Assembly (NCBI GenBank): GCA_938027385.1
Contig: CALJBF010000138.1
Location: 1-13,917, forward strand
From: an uncultured Porphyromonadaceae bacterium
GTDB taxonomy: Bacteria; Bacteroidota; Bacteroidia; Bacteroidales; Muribaculaceae
Reading direction: 5' to 3'
Length of the DNA: 13,917 bases
Below, piece after piece: positions 6,869 to 13,917 of the stretch. The translations under genes were made by a program, and so were the position numbers. The notes beneath the pieces were generated by a model. It saw nothing but the letters and a program-made list of their open reading frames with translations. It was not told the DNA's origin and made no database searches. How positions within the stretch are numbered: position 1 is the stretch's first letter; every line of letters starts with the position of its first letter.

Positions 6869-8362
6869 TTACATGCCGATGGCATGGAAAATTTCAGGGT
6901 TAAAGGTGAAGCGGATGAGCCATTCGAAGAACTCGGGGAAACAGCCGATGCCGGCCACGCAGACGATGAGCGTGATGGCCGAGAGGCGCTCCCACCAGGT
7001 GGCGTCGGTGAGGCTGAGGTGATGCTCGTCCTGCACGGGGCCGAAGAGCAGTTTGCCGACGACACGCAGGATGTAGACGGCGGTGATCACGATCGAGCAG
7101 CAGGCCACGATGGTGAATACGCGGTGGAACATGTCGGTGTGCTCGAACGAACCGACGAAGATGGTCATCTCGGCCACGAAACCGGAGAGGCCGGGCAGAC
7201 CGAGCGACGCCATACCGGCGATGACGTAGGCCACGCCGAGGAAGGGCATTATCTTCATCAGACCGCCCATCAGGCGGATGTCACGGGTATGTGTGCGGCC
7301 GTAGATCATACCGATCAGGGCGAAGAAGAGGGCCGTCATCAGACCGTGCGAGAGCATCTGCATGATTGCGCCGGTGAGGGCGGTGGTGTTGATCATCAGG
7401 ATGGCGAAGAGCACCATGCCGCAGTGCGATACCGACGAATAGGCGTTGATGTATTTGAGGTCGGTCTGCACACAGGCCGAGAAGGCACCGTAGACAACCG
7501 AGATACCGGTCAGGATAAGGAAGATCCATGCCAGGTCGTTGGCGGCCTCGGGCATGAGGTACATGGCCACGCGGAAACAGCCGTAACCGCCGAGTTTCAT
7601 AAGCACGCCGGCGTGGAGCATAGACACTGCCGTGGGGGCGCAGGCATGACCGTCAGGCGACCATGTGTGGAAGGGGAACATGGCGCCGAGCACGCCGAAA
7701 CCGACGAAACACATGGGGAAGAGGAAATACTGCCACCCCTTGTCGATATGCGCGTTCTGGGCAATCTCGACTATGTTCCACGACTCGATGCCGGCCTGGT
7801 AGTAGATACCGATGAGCGAGAGCATCAGGAAGGCCGAACCACCCATGAGCATCAGGGTCAGTTTCATGGCCGAATACTCCTTGCGGCCGGTGCCCCAGAC
7901 ACCGATGAGCAGGTACATCGGGATGAGGGCCACCTCGTAGAACATGAACATGGTGAAGAGGTCGATCGAGATGAAGAAACCGTAGACACCGGTCGACAGC
8001 AGCAGGAGCCACATGAAGAAGTGGCGCGCGTCGTCAATCTTCCACGAGGCGAACGAGCCGGCGAAGACGATGATCGACGACAGCAACAGCATTGCTATCG
8101 AGATGCCGTCGACACCGACGGCAAGATTGATGTGCAGAGGGCCGAACCACTCCCACGAACCGGTGAAGAGCATCGGAGCGGTCTCGCCGGCCTGTCGCAG
8201 CGCGATATAGTCGACGAGCACCCACACGCTCAGAGCCATCAGCACGGATGAGCCGATGACGGCCACCGTCCTGACACCCTTGACGCCGCGGCACAGCGCG
8301 AATCCCCCCAGCATCAGCAGGGGAATGATCACGAAATAAATCAGGATATTTGAAAACAACAT
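6869..8362 (-). CDS. nuoM: Complex I membrane subunit NuoM, lacking the usual TM7 lysine
   Basis: Complete 497-residue polytopic protein (ATG at 8362). It is an antiporter-like subunit lying between NuoN and NuoL in the membrane arm. Residues matching functionally important E. coli positions can be aligned: Glu143 (E144), His232 (H241), Lys256 (K265), His313 (H322), His339 (H348) and Glu398 (E407), the last five at a constant offset of 9. The position of E. coli Lys234 is Leu225 here, in VGFGVLGAMFPFHTW, so the buried TM7 lysine of the half-channel is missing. The LSGF-AE stretch of TM12 and the SPDGHACAPTAVSMLHAG stretch are otherwise typical. The gene is 77 bp after nuoL and 19 bp before nuoN. 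Function in proton transfer is from family knowledge; the effect of the substitution is unknown. Confidence 0.96.
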   Translation of the reverse strand: MLFSNILIYFVIIPLLMLGGFALCRGVKGVRTVAVIGSSVLMALSVWVLVDYIALRQAGETAPMLFTGSWEWFGPLHINLAVGVDGISIAMLLLSSIIVFAGSFASWKIDDARHFFMWLLLLSTGVYGFFISIDLFTMFMFYEVALIPMYLLIGVWGTGRKEYSAMKLTLMLMGGSAFLMLSLIGIYYQAGIESWNIVEIAQNAHIDKGWQYFLFPMCFVGFGVLGAMFPFHTWSPDGHACAPTAVSMLHAGVLMKLGGYGCFRVAMYLMPEAANDLAWIFLILTGISVVYGAFSACVQTDLKYINAYSSVSHCGMVLFAILMINTTALTGAIMQMLSHGLMTALFFALIGMIYGRTHTRDIRLMGGLMKIMPFLGVAYVIAGMASLGLPGLSGFVAEMTIFVGSFEHTDMFHRVFTIVACCSIVITAVYILRVVGKLLFGPVQDEHHLSLTDATWWERLSAITLIVCVAGIGCFPEFFEWLIRFTFNPEIFHAIGM

Positions 8363-8439
8363 TTCTGTCGGAATTTACTATGATTGTCTGTGTTCGATAT
8401 TTCAGGCTAAAGACAGCGTGACGGATGATGACCGGAGTC

Positions 8440-10467
8440 TCAGAGCACGCAGATGCAGGTTATGATACCCAGCACGAGAGCGCCGATGAGGTACCACCAT
8501 ACATACATCTGAATCTTGCCTGACTGAAGGCCGCGGATGGCGTATGAAACTTTGTTGGTGACCCAGGCCATGCCGTCCATGGTGCCGTCGACGATATGAC
8601 GGTCAAACCAGGCGATGGGACGCGAGATGCAACCGAAGATGATCCTGTGGGTGATGAACTGGTAGAGCTCGTCCCAGTAGAATCGGTGGTGGCACCAGTC
8701 CCAGAGGGTGGGCAGGGCGTTTTTGAATTTCGCGGGCAGGGGGTTCTCCTTCTTGTACATCACCGTGGCCAGGATGATGGCGGCGACGGCGACGGCAAGG
8801 CTGATGCCGGCGACTGACCAGTCAAGGGCGGCGAGGTTGGTGAAGAAGTTCACGTGGTCGAACATCTCATGGCCGTTCCAGGTCACGAGGTTGCCCATGG
8901 GCACGAAACCGGCCACGCACGAAACAACGGCCAGGATGACCAGCGGGAGGGTCATTGTCCAGGGCTGGTCATGCGGAGCATGGTGCCCTTCGGGAATCTT
9001 GTGCTCTTTCCACCAGAAGATGAGGTAGTAGAGACGGAACATGTAGAACGCCGTCAGACCGGCCACGAGCGACATCCAGATGTACCAGAAGATCGAGTGG
9101 CCCATTGTGGCGGTGAGAATCTCGTCTTTCGAGAAGAAACCGGCGAAGGGGATGATGCCCGCGATTGCCAGACAGCCGATCAGGAAGGTGATGTGGGTCA
9201 CAGGCATGTATTTGCGCAGACCGTGCATGGCGGTGTAGTCGTTCGAGCCGATGGCGTGGATCAGGGCGCCGGCGCAAAGGAAGAGCAGGGCCTTGAACAT
9301 GGCGTGCGTGAACAGGTGGAACATGCCGGCCATGTAACCCAGACCGTGATGGAATTCCGGACGGGCCACGCCGAGCGAAACCATCATGAAGGCGATCTGC
9401 GAGATGGTAGAGAACGCGAGCACACGCTTGATGTCGATCTGCGTGCAGGCGACCATGGCGGCGTAGAAGGCCGTGAGGGCACCCACGACGACGATGATGT
9501 CGAGCGCGGTGGTCTCCATCAGATAAAGCGGGAACAGACGGGCTACCAGGTAGACACCGGCCACAACCATAGTGGCGGCGTGGATAAGGGCCGAGACGGG
9601 GGTCGGGCCCTCCATGGCGTCGGGGAGCCAGATGTGCAGAGGCATCATCGCCGACTTACCCATACCGCCCATGAAGATGAGCACCAGGGCCCAGGTGAGC
9701 ACCGAACCGCCCATGAACACCGGTGCGGCCGAGGTGGCGAAGATGTTCCTGATACCCTCTGCGGTTGTCTCGCTGATCTGGTAAACATTATCGGCCACCG
9801 GAGCCGAAGTGAGGTCGGTGAAGTTGAATGTGCCGGTGTAAAAACTGAGCACCAGGATACCGATAAGGAAACCGAGGTCGGCGAAACGTGTGACGATGAA
9901 CGCCTTCTTCGAGGCGGCCACCGCCGAGGGTTTTGTATAGTAGAAACCGATAAGCAGATATGACGAGGCGCCCACAAGCTCCCAGAAGATATACATCTGG
10001 AAGATGTTGGTGGCCACGACCAGACCGAGCATCGAGAACGAGAAGAGGCTCAGGAAAGCGTAGAAACGCTGGAAACCTGTCTCCCACACGCCGTGGTGGT
10101 CACGCATGTAGCCGTTGCTGTAAAGGTGCACCATGAACGAGATGGTGGTGATGACCACCAGGAGCAGGGCCGAAATCGGGTCGAGCAGGAATCCGAGGCG
10201 GATCACGAGCTTGTCGGTGAAGGCCAGCCAGTCATGGTTGAACACGATGTACTGCAGGCGTGTGTGGGTGTCGGCGTCGACAAACGAGGCGTCGCCCGAG
10301 AAGAAGTATGTGAAAGCCGTGTAATAAGCCAGCACGGCTGTCACGCCCATGCCGAGTGTGCCGGCGATACCGGCCCAGCGGTGCTGCATCTTATGCCCGG
10401 TCAAGCCCAGGAGCAGGAACATACCCAGGGGTATGGCCAATATCAAAAGAGGTATAACAGGTGACAT
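8440..10467 (-). CDS. nuoL: Complex I membrane subunit NuoL
   Basis: Complete 675-residue polytopic protein (ATG at 10467, TGA at 8440), somewhat longer than the roughly 610 residues of E. coli NuoL. It is the distal antiporter-like subunit, carrying a proton channel and a long lateral helix along the membrane arm. Key residues align with E. coli: Glu163 (E144) in FWELVGASSYLL, Asp197 (D178) in TRFAD, Lys271 (K229) in GKSAMMPLH, His296 (H254) in SALIHAATMV, Lys392 (K342) in FKALLF and Lys447 (K399) in FFSKDEIL. The C-terminal part (about 575-675), with several amphipathic stretches and a final hydrophobic segment, fits the lateral helix and its anchor. The start is 8 bp after the nuoK stop codon, so translational coupling is likely. 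Confidence 0.97.
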   Translation of the reverse strand: MSPVIPLLILAIPLGMFLLLGLTGHKMQHRWAGIAGTLGMGVTAVLAYYTAFTYFFSGDASFVDADTHTRLQYIVFNHDWLAFTDKLVIRLGFLLDPISALLLVVITTISFMVHLYSNGYMRDHHGVWETGFQRFYAFLSLFSFSMLGLVVATNIFQMYIFWELVGASSYLLIGFYYTKPSAVAASKKAFIVTRFADLGFLIGILVLSFYTGTFNFTDLTSAPVADNVYQISETTAEGIRNIFATSAAPVFMGGSVLTWALVLIFMGGMGKSAMMPLHIWLPDAMEGPTPVSALIHAATMVVAGVYLVARLFPLYLMETTALDIIVVVGALTAFYAAMVACTQIDIKRVLAFSTISQIAFMMVSLGVARPEFHHGLGYMAGMFHLFTHAMFKALLFLCAGALIHAIGSNDYTAMHGLRKYMPVTHITFLIGCLAIAGIIPFAGFFSKDEILTATMGHSIFWYIWMSLVAGLTAFYMFRLYYLIFWWKEHKIPEGHHAPHDQPWTMTLPLVILAVVSCVAGFVPMGNLVTWNGHEMFDHVNFFTNLAALDWSVAGISLAVAVAAIILATVMYKKENPLPAKFKNALPTLWDWCHHRFYWDELYQFITHRIIFGCISRPIAWFDRHIVDGTMDGMAWVTNKVSYAIRGLQSGKIQMYVWWYLIGALVLGIITCICVL

Positions 10468-10475
10468 ATCTGAGC

Positions 10476-10787
10476 TTAATTTTTCATTTTGGTTACATCG
10501 TCGACATCAATATTCTCCGACACGCGGAACACGTTGATGATGATGGCGATGGCCAGAGCGGTCTCGGCGGCGGCCAGACCGATAGCAAACAGAGTGAAGA
10601 ACATCCCCTCGAGCTCGCCGGGATAGAGGAAACGGTTGAACACCGTGAAGTTGATGTCGACGGCGTTGAGCATCAGCTCGAGCGAGATGAGGATAGCGAT
10701 CATGTTGCGGCGTGTGATGAAACCGTAAACGCCGGCGCAAAACATGAAGAGGCTCGGAATAAGGTAATAAAGTATCGTGATATCCAT
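10476..10787 (-). CDS. nuoK: Complex I membrane subunit NuoK
   Basis: Complete 103-residue protein with three hydrophobic helices (ATG at 10787, TAA at 10476), typical NuoK length. It links the quinone-side part of the membrane arm to the antiporter-like subunits. The two conserved buried glutamates are present: Glu37 in SLELMLNAV and Glu75 in AAAETALAIAI, matching E. coli Glu36 and Glu72. The C-terminal tail (SENIDVDD) replaces the more usual end. The gene is 13 bp after nuoJ and 8 bp before nuoL, in the standard nuo order. Confidence 0.96.
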   Translation of the reverse strand: MDITILYYLIPSLFMFCAGVYGFITRRNMIAILISLELMLNAVDINFTVFNRFLYPGELEGMFFTLFAIGLAAAETALAIAIIINVFRVSENIDVDDVTKMKN

Positions 10788-10800
10788 CTTTGCCTGTTCT

Positions 10801-11316
10801 TTAATGATGTTTGCGGGCGATTACCACGCCACCGATTATACATGCAAGCAACAGCACCGAGATGGCCTCGAACGGGAGCATGTACTGGCCGTGACCGGTG
10901 CCCAGAAGGGTCTCGCCGATCAGCGACATCTCCGGGTTCTCGCCGGAGGCCCTGGCTGTGAGAAATTCTGTGCGGCTTACCAGCGAGTAGCCCCCGACAA
11001 GGAGCATGGCCACCGCGGCCACCAGGCCGGTGAGGCGTTTTTTCGAGGCAAGTCTGGCACTGTTGTCGCCCGGATGGCTCGTCAGGAGAATTGAGAAGAC
11101 GAACAGCACCACGATACCGCCCGCGTACACCGCGATCTGCACGGCGCCCAGGAACTCATAGTCGAGCTGGAAATAGTATGCGGCCGTGGCAAACAGGGTG
11201 AACAGCAGGTAGGTTGCGGCACGCAGAATCTTGCGTGTCGTGACAGCAAGCACCGAGCATACGATAATCACGGCGGTGATTATCCCATAGACGATGAAAC
11301 TTCCTACTGATTCCAT
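10801..11316 (-). CDS. nuoJ: Complex I membrane subunit NuoJ
   Basis: Complete 171-residue protein (ATG at 11316, TAA at 10801) with about five hydrophobic helices. NuoJ sits at the junction of the quinone-binding region and the pumping arm; its third helix undergoes a conformational change in the catalytic cycle. The diagnostic helix is present: FLGAVQIAVYAGGIVVLFVF at 55-74, with Tyr64 matching the conserved tyrosine and a Gly-Gly where Gly-Ala is common. The N-terminal RKILRAATYLLFTLFATA stretch is typical. A second conserved end, PFEAISVLLL, starts at 148. The gene lies 41 bp after nuoI and 13 bp before nuoK. Length and order match the family. Confidence 0.95.
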   Translation of the reverse strand: MESVGSFIVYGIITAVIIVCSVLAVTTRKILRAATYLLFTLFATAAYYFQLDYEFLGAVQIAVYAGGIVVLFVFSILLTSHPGDNSARLASKKRLTGLVAAVAMLLVGGYSLVSRTEFLTARASGENPEMSLIGETLLGTGHGQYMLPFEAISVLLLACIIGGVVIARKHH

Positions 11317-11357
11317 ATAATGATTAGTGTTTTATTATTCTGTGAAAGGTGATATGA

Positions 11358-12125
11358 TCAGTTGCCACCCTCGGCGGCTTTTTTGGCGGCCTCGCGCTCG
11401 GCCTTGAGTCTGGCGGCTTTTTCGAGAGCGGCCTTTATCTTGGCCTGTTTCTCGGGGTCGCCGGCAGCGGCGGCAAGCGCCTTGGCGGCCTTGTCATCAG
11501 CGGGAGCGGCGGCCGGAGCGGCGGCGGGAGCCTTTGCCTCTGCGGCGGGAGCTGCACCGGCGGCTGCGGCGGCTGCCTTCTTGGCCTCGGCGGCTTTCTT
11601 CGCAGCCTCGATCTTGGCGGCCTTCTCGGCTTTCAGACGCTCGATTTCTTCGGGCGTGGGCTGGGGTTCGGGCTTCTCGGGCAGGTAATTGAGCTGTTTC
11701 ACCAGTTTCTCACGGGTGAAGACAGCCTGCTCGAAATCGTTCGAGAACTCGATGGCGTCGGTCGGACATGTGAGCACGCAGAGCTGGCAGAAGGTGCACG
11801 ACCCGAGGTCATAGATATATTTGTCGAGTTTCTTTTTCTTCTTGCCGTCCCAGGTGTCGACCATTTTGGTCATCACGTTGATGGTGCCGTTGGGGCAGTT
11901 GCGCTCGCAGGTGCCACAGGCGATACAACGGTGGTTGCCCTCGTCGTCATAGATGAATTTCAAGACGGCGCGGAACCGCTGCGAGATATGCATGTCGTCG
12001 CGGTTTTCGGGATATCTTTCGGTAATCTTAGGGGTTACGAATTCCTTTCCGGTGACCTCCATGCCCTTTACGAGCGAGGCCACACCTTTGCCTAAGGACG
12101 AAAAATAATCTTTTATGCTACCCAT
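11358..12125 (-). CDS. nuoI: Complex I iron-sulfur subunit NuoI with a long Ala/Lys-rich tail
   Basis: Complete 255-residue gene (ATG at 12125, TGA at 11358). NuoI carries clusters N6a and N6b and passes electrons towards the quinone site. Two 4Fe-4S motifs are intact: CIACGTCERNCP (Cys67, 70, 73, 77) and CTFCQLCVLTCP (Cys110, 113, 116, 120). The core ends at about residue 155. Residues about 158-255 form a low-complexity Ala/Lys/Glu/Pro tail in which charged helical stretches flank an Ala-Pro linker (about 185-210); bacterial NuoI is usually about 150-180 residues, so the tail is extra. The gene starts 69 bp after atpG, in a spacer without a clear promoter or hairpin. The usual upstream partners nuoA/B/CD/H are not here. 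Partial complex I of Bacteroidales lacks NuoE/F/G, so the electron donor may not be NADH bound by NuoF (family knowledge plus inference). Confidence 0.93.
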   Translation of the reverse strand: MGSIKDYFSSLGKGVASLVKGMEVTGKEFVTPKITERYPENRDDMHISQRFRAVLKFIYDDEGNHRCIACGTCERNCPNGTINVMTKMVDTWDGKKKKKLDKYIYDLGSCTFCQLCVLTCPTDAIEFSNDFEQAVFTREKLVKQLNYLPEKPEPQPTPEEIERLKAEKAAKIEAAKKAAEAKKAAAAAAGAAPAAEAKAPAAAPAAAPADDKAAKALAAAAGDPEKQAKIKAALEKAARLKAEREAAKKAAEGGN

Positions 12126-12194
12126 TGGTCTGTGTAGGTTTTAAGATGATCGGTTTGAGAGAGCTGTATGGTTGTTAATCTTGTTATTTCACTG

Positions 12195-13079
12195 TTATCC
12201 TTTCACCTGGCCGCCGAGAATGTCGAGCAGCTCGGTGGTGATGGCCGCCTGGCGCAGTTTGTTGAACTCGAGGTTCAGCTGGTCGCGCAATTTCTTGGCG
12301 TTGTCGTTGGCCGACTGCATTGCCATGACGCGGGCGGCCTGCTCGCTGGCGCGGTTCTCGGTGAAGATGTCCTGCCCGAGCGCCAGCAGGTACATGGGCA
12401 GAATCTTCTCGAAGATCGCCTCGGGCGAAGGCTCGAAGATGTACGGCTTGGCGGTGGCATGTCCGGCGGTACCGGCAAGCGTGTCGGCGCCCACTGGGAG
12501 CAGGGTCACAGCCTCAAGGCGCTGGCGGCTCACGCTCTTGAACGACATGTACACGGCCTCGACCAGATCGGCCTCGCCCTTGAGGAACATGTCGCGCAGG
12601 CGCCACACGAAGTCGCGCACGGTATCGCCCTCGCTCTTCGAGTCGACACCTGCGGGAATCTCACAGGTAACGCCCGGCAGGCTGAGTTTCTGACATGCCT
12701 TGCCGATCTTGCAGCCCACGGGCACGATGGTGATTGCTACACCGTCGCCAAGGCGCGTGCGCAGTTCGTCGAGCTTTACAAGCAGCTGCTTGAACACGTT
12801 CACGTTGTATGCGCCGCAGAGGCCGTCGTCAGAGCCCCACACCACCACCACGGCACGGCTCACGGCGCGTTCCTCCATCAGAGGCGACGCGATTGCGGCA
12901 TCTGAGGCGGCCAGATTGGCCATTATGGTTTCTACCTGGTCACGGAAAGGGCGCAGCTGTTTCAGAGCCAGCTCGGCCTTGTGCATCTTGGCCGAGGAGA
13001 TCATCTTCATGGCGCCGGTGATCTTCTCTGACGAGGCCACCGAGCCGATGCGTCCCTTCAATTCGCGTAATGTTGCCAT
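12195..13079 (-). CDS. atpG: ATP synthase F1 subunit gamma
   Basis: Complete 294-residue gene (ATG at 13079, TAA at 12195), close to the usual 286-290 residues. Gamma is the central rotor shaft of F1, coupling ion flow through Fo to catalysis in the alpha-beta hexamer. The N-terminal helix is typical (LKGRIGSVASSEKITGAMKM), the conserved SDDGLCGAYN is at 83-92, and the C-terminal helix carries ASEQAARVMAMQSANDN and the end motif RQAAITTELLDI. It follows atpA by 108 bp, the usual alpha-gamma order. In many Bacteroidota atp operons atpG is the last gene; here nuoI follows at 69 bp. Confidence 0.98.
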   Translation of the reverse strand: MATLRELKGRIGSVASSEKITGAMKMISSAKMHKAELALKQLRPFRDQVETIMANLAASDAAIASPLMEERAVSRAVVVVWGSDDGLCGAYNVNVFKQLLVKLDELRTRLGDGVAITIVPVGCKIGKACQKLSLPGVTCEIPAGVDSKSEGDTVRDFVWRLRDMFLKGEADLVEAVYMSFKSVSRQRLEAVTLLPVGADTLAGTAGHATAKPYIFEPSPEAIFEKILPMYLLALGQDIFTENRASEQAARVMAMQSANDNAKKLRDQLNLEFNKLRQAAITTELLDILGGQVKG

Positions 13080-13110
13080 CGGTAATCTTTACGGTAAACG
13101 TTAATGGTGT

Positions 13111-13170
13111 GGGGCGCCCCGGCCGGGCCGGGGGCCTTGTTTATGTGATGATGGAGAGATGTGGTCTCTC
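13111..13170 (-). other. Two hairpins in the atpA-atpG spacer
   Basis: The 108-bp spacer between atpA and atpG holds a 6-bp stem (gagaga 13154-13159 with tctctc 13165-13170, 5-base loop) and a very GC-rich block. In the latter, ccccggcc (13117-13124) and ggccgggg (13126-13133) are perfect inverted repeats around a single base, and GGGGCGCCCC (13111-13120) is a perfect palindrome. No T-tract follows in the transcribed direction, so these are not convincing terminators. They may act in mRNA processing, stability or subunit stoichiometry (inference). Confidence 0.5.
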
Positions 13171-13187
13171 TTTGAATGGTTTTCGTA

Positions 13188-13917
13188 TCAGGAGAAACGG
13201 GCTGCTACCTCGCCGGCGGCGGCACGCAGTTTGGCGGTGCAGTCGTCGGTAAGCTGACCGGCCTTGATCACGTCGAGCACGTCGGCCTGGTGACGGGCAT
13301 GGAGCAGCTGCAGCAGACCGTCTTCGAAGTCGGCCACCTTCTCGGCGGGCACGTCGGCCAGCAGGCCGTTCACGCCGCAGAAGATAACGGCAACCTCATC
13401 TTCAACGGCCCAGGGCTTGTACTGGGGCTGGATGAGCAGACGCTCGTTCTTGCGGCCGCGGTCGATGACACGGGCGGTCACGGGGTCGATATCGCCGCCG
13501 AATTTGGTGAACGACTCGAGCTCGCGGAACTGTGCCTGGTCAATCTTGAGCGTACCGGCCACCTTCTTCATCGACTTAATCTGGGCGTTACCGCCGACAC
13601 GCGACACTGAGATGCCGACGTTGATTGCCGGACGGATACCGCGGTTGAACAGACCTGTCTCAAGGTAGATCTGACCGTCGGTAATCGAGATCACGTTGGT
13701 GGGGATGTAAGCCGAAACGTCGCCGGCCTGGGTCTCGATGATGGGGAGTGCCGTCAGCGAGCCGCCACCCTTGACCATGGGCTTGAGCACCTCGGGGAGG
13801 TCGTTCATCGAGGCGGCCACCTCCTGGTTGTCGATAATCTTGGCGGCGCGTTCGAGCAGACGCGAGTGCAGGTAGAAGATATCGCCGGGGTAAGCCTCGC
13901 GGCCCGAGGGGCGCTTC
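13188..13917 (-). CDS. atpA: ATP synthase F1 subunit alpha, 3' part (cut by window edge)
   Basis: The reading frame is open to the right window edge; 242 residues of the C-terminal part are visible, ending with TGA at 13188. Alpha subunits alternate with beta in the F1 head and carry non-catalytic nucleotide sites. Visible hallmarks are GREAYPGD and LHSRLLERA near the edge, [31 protein letters not shown], and GISVSRVGG, whose arginine corresponds to the catalytic arginine finger (E. coli alpha Arg376). The C-terminal helical domain follows. The full protein is normally about 510-530 residues, so roughly the first half, including the Walker A motif, lies outside the window. An internal Met at 13820 is not the start, because conserved alpha sequence continues upstream of it. 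Confidence 0.98.
   Translation of the reverse strand, partial: KRPSGREAYPGDIFYLHSRLLERAAKIIDNQEVAASMNDLPEVLKPMVKGGGSLTALPIIETQAGDVSAYIPTNVISITDGQIYLETGLFNRGIRPAINVGISVSRVGGNAQIKSMKKVAGTLKIDQAQFRELESFTKFGGDIDPVTARVIDRGRKNERLLIQPQYKPWAVEDEVAVIFCGVNGLLADVPAEKVADFEDGLLQLLHARHQADVLDVIKAGQLTDDCTAKLRAAAGEVAARFS

Noticed and set aside
8363..8439. Possible small gene or regulatory RNA in the nuoL-nuoM spacer
   Set aside because: The 77-bp spacer shows only a weak TGTCT/AGACA pair separated by about 22 bases and no credible small open frame.
5353..10464. Long plus-strand open frames opposite nuoN, nuoM and nuoL (for example 5353-6129, 6851-8251, 8854-9963)
   Set aside because: Their products are His/Glu/Gly/Asp-rich with no domains or membrane segments. 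They arise because the sense genes rarely use TTA, CTA and TCA codons, which leaves the antisense frame without stops. The minus-strand frames encode clear complex I subunits.
11362..11688. Plus-strand Ala/Ser-rich open frame opposite the nuoI tail
   Set aside because: It is the mirror of the Ala/Lys-rich low-complexity NuoI tail and has no independent coding evidence.
12126..12194. Possible promoter or terminator between atpG and nuoI
   Set aside because: On the minus strand I find no TAnnTTTG element and no stable inverted repeat with a T-tract; only AT-rich leader sequence is visible.
12168..12905. Plus-strand frame of 245 residues opposite atpG
   Set aside because: It overlaps the canonical gamma subunit on the other strand and its product is a composition-biased antisense shadow.

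Overview
The window is a gene-dense chromosomal segment in which every supportable gene is read from the minus strand, so transcription runs from high to low coordinates. It probably comes from a Bacteroidota (order Bacteroidales) genome, perhaps one of the GC-rich gut lineages such as Muribaculaceae. The pointers are: an ion-pumping complex I block without NuoE/F/G next to ATP synthase genes; a C10 (streptopain-type) protease with a Spi-like pro-domain; short C-terminal tails resembling Por/T9SS sorting domains; start codons without clear Shine-Dalgarno sequences; and a promoter matching the Bacteroidota TTG/TAnnTTTG pattern. The family-level placement is inference.

Right part (about 5.4-13.9 kb): a bioenergetic cluster. 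In transcription order it holds the 3' part of atpA (cut by the window edge), atpG, then nuoI, nuoJ, nuoK, nuoL, nuoM and nuoN. Spacers range from 8 to 108 bp, and I see no terminator between atpG and nuoI, so co-transcription is plausible. AtpA and AtpG belong to the F1 head that makes ATP from the ion gradient. NuoI carries two 4Fe-4S clusters, and NuoJ-N form most of the membrane pumping arm that builds the gradient. The genes normally found just before nuoI (nuoA, B, C/D, H) are absent; atpG occupies that place. NuoM has Leu225 where the conserved pumping lysine of transmembrane helix 7 is expected, while its other key charged residues and those of NuoL and NuoN are kept. NuoI has a roughly 100-residue Ala/Lys/Glu-rich tail.

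Middle (5208-5382): an intergenic region with a 90-bp nested inverted repeat followed by a T-rich tract (in the transcribed sense), probably the end of the nuo operon, plus a candidate promoter for the next gene.

Left part (11-5207): two exported proteins. The first is a 1177-residue secreted cysteine protease of family C10, followed by three tandem modules of about 238 residues, each a double Greek-key beta-gamma-crystallin-like domain plus a ricin-type beta-trefoil. The second is a 501-residue, very acidic exported protein of unknown function. Between them lie a strong GC hairpin (terminator) and a good Bacteroidota promoter. No RNA genes, CRISPR arrays, insertion sequences or phage genes were seen, and no gene-free stretch exceeds 300 bases. 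The most unusual items are the protease architecture, the atpG-nuoI junction and the NuoM substitution.
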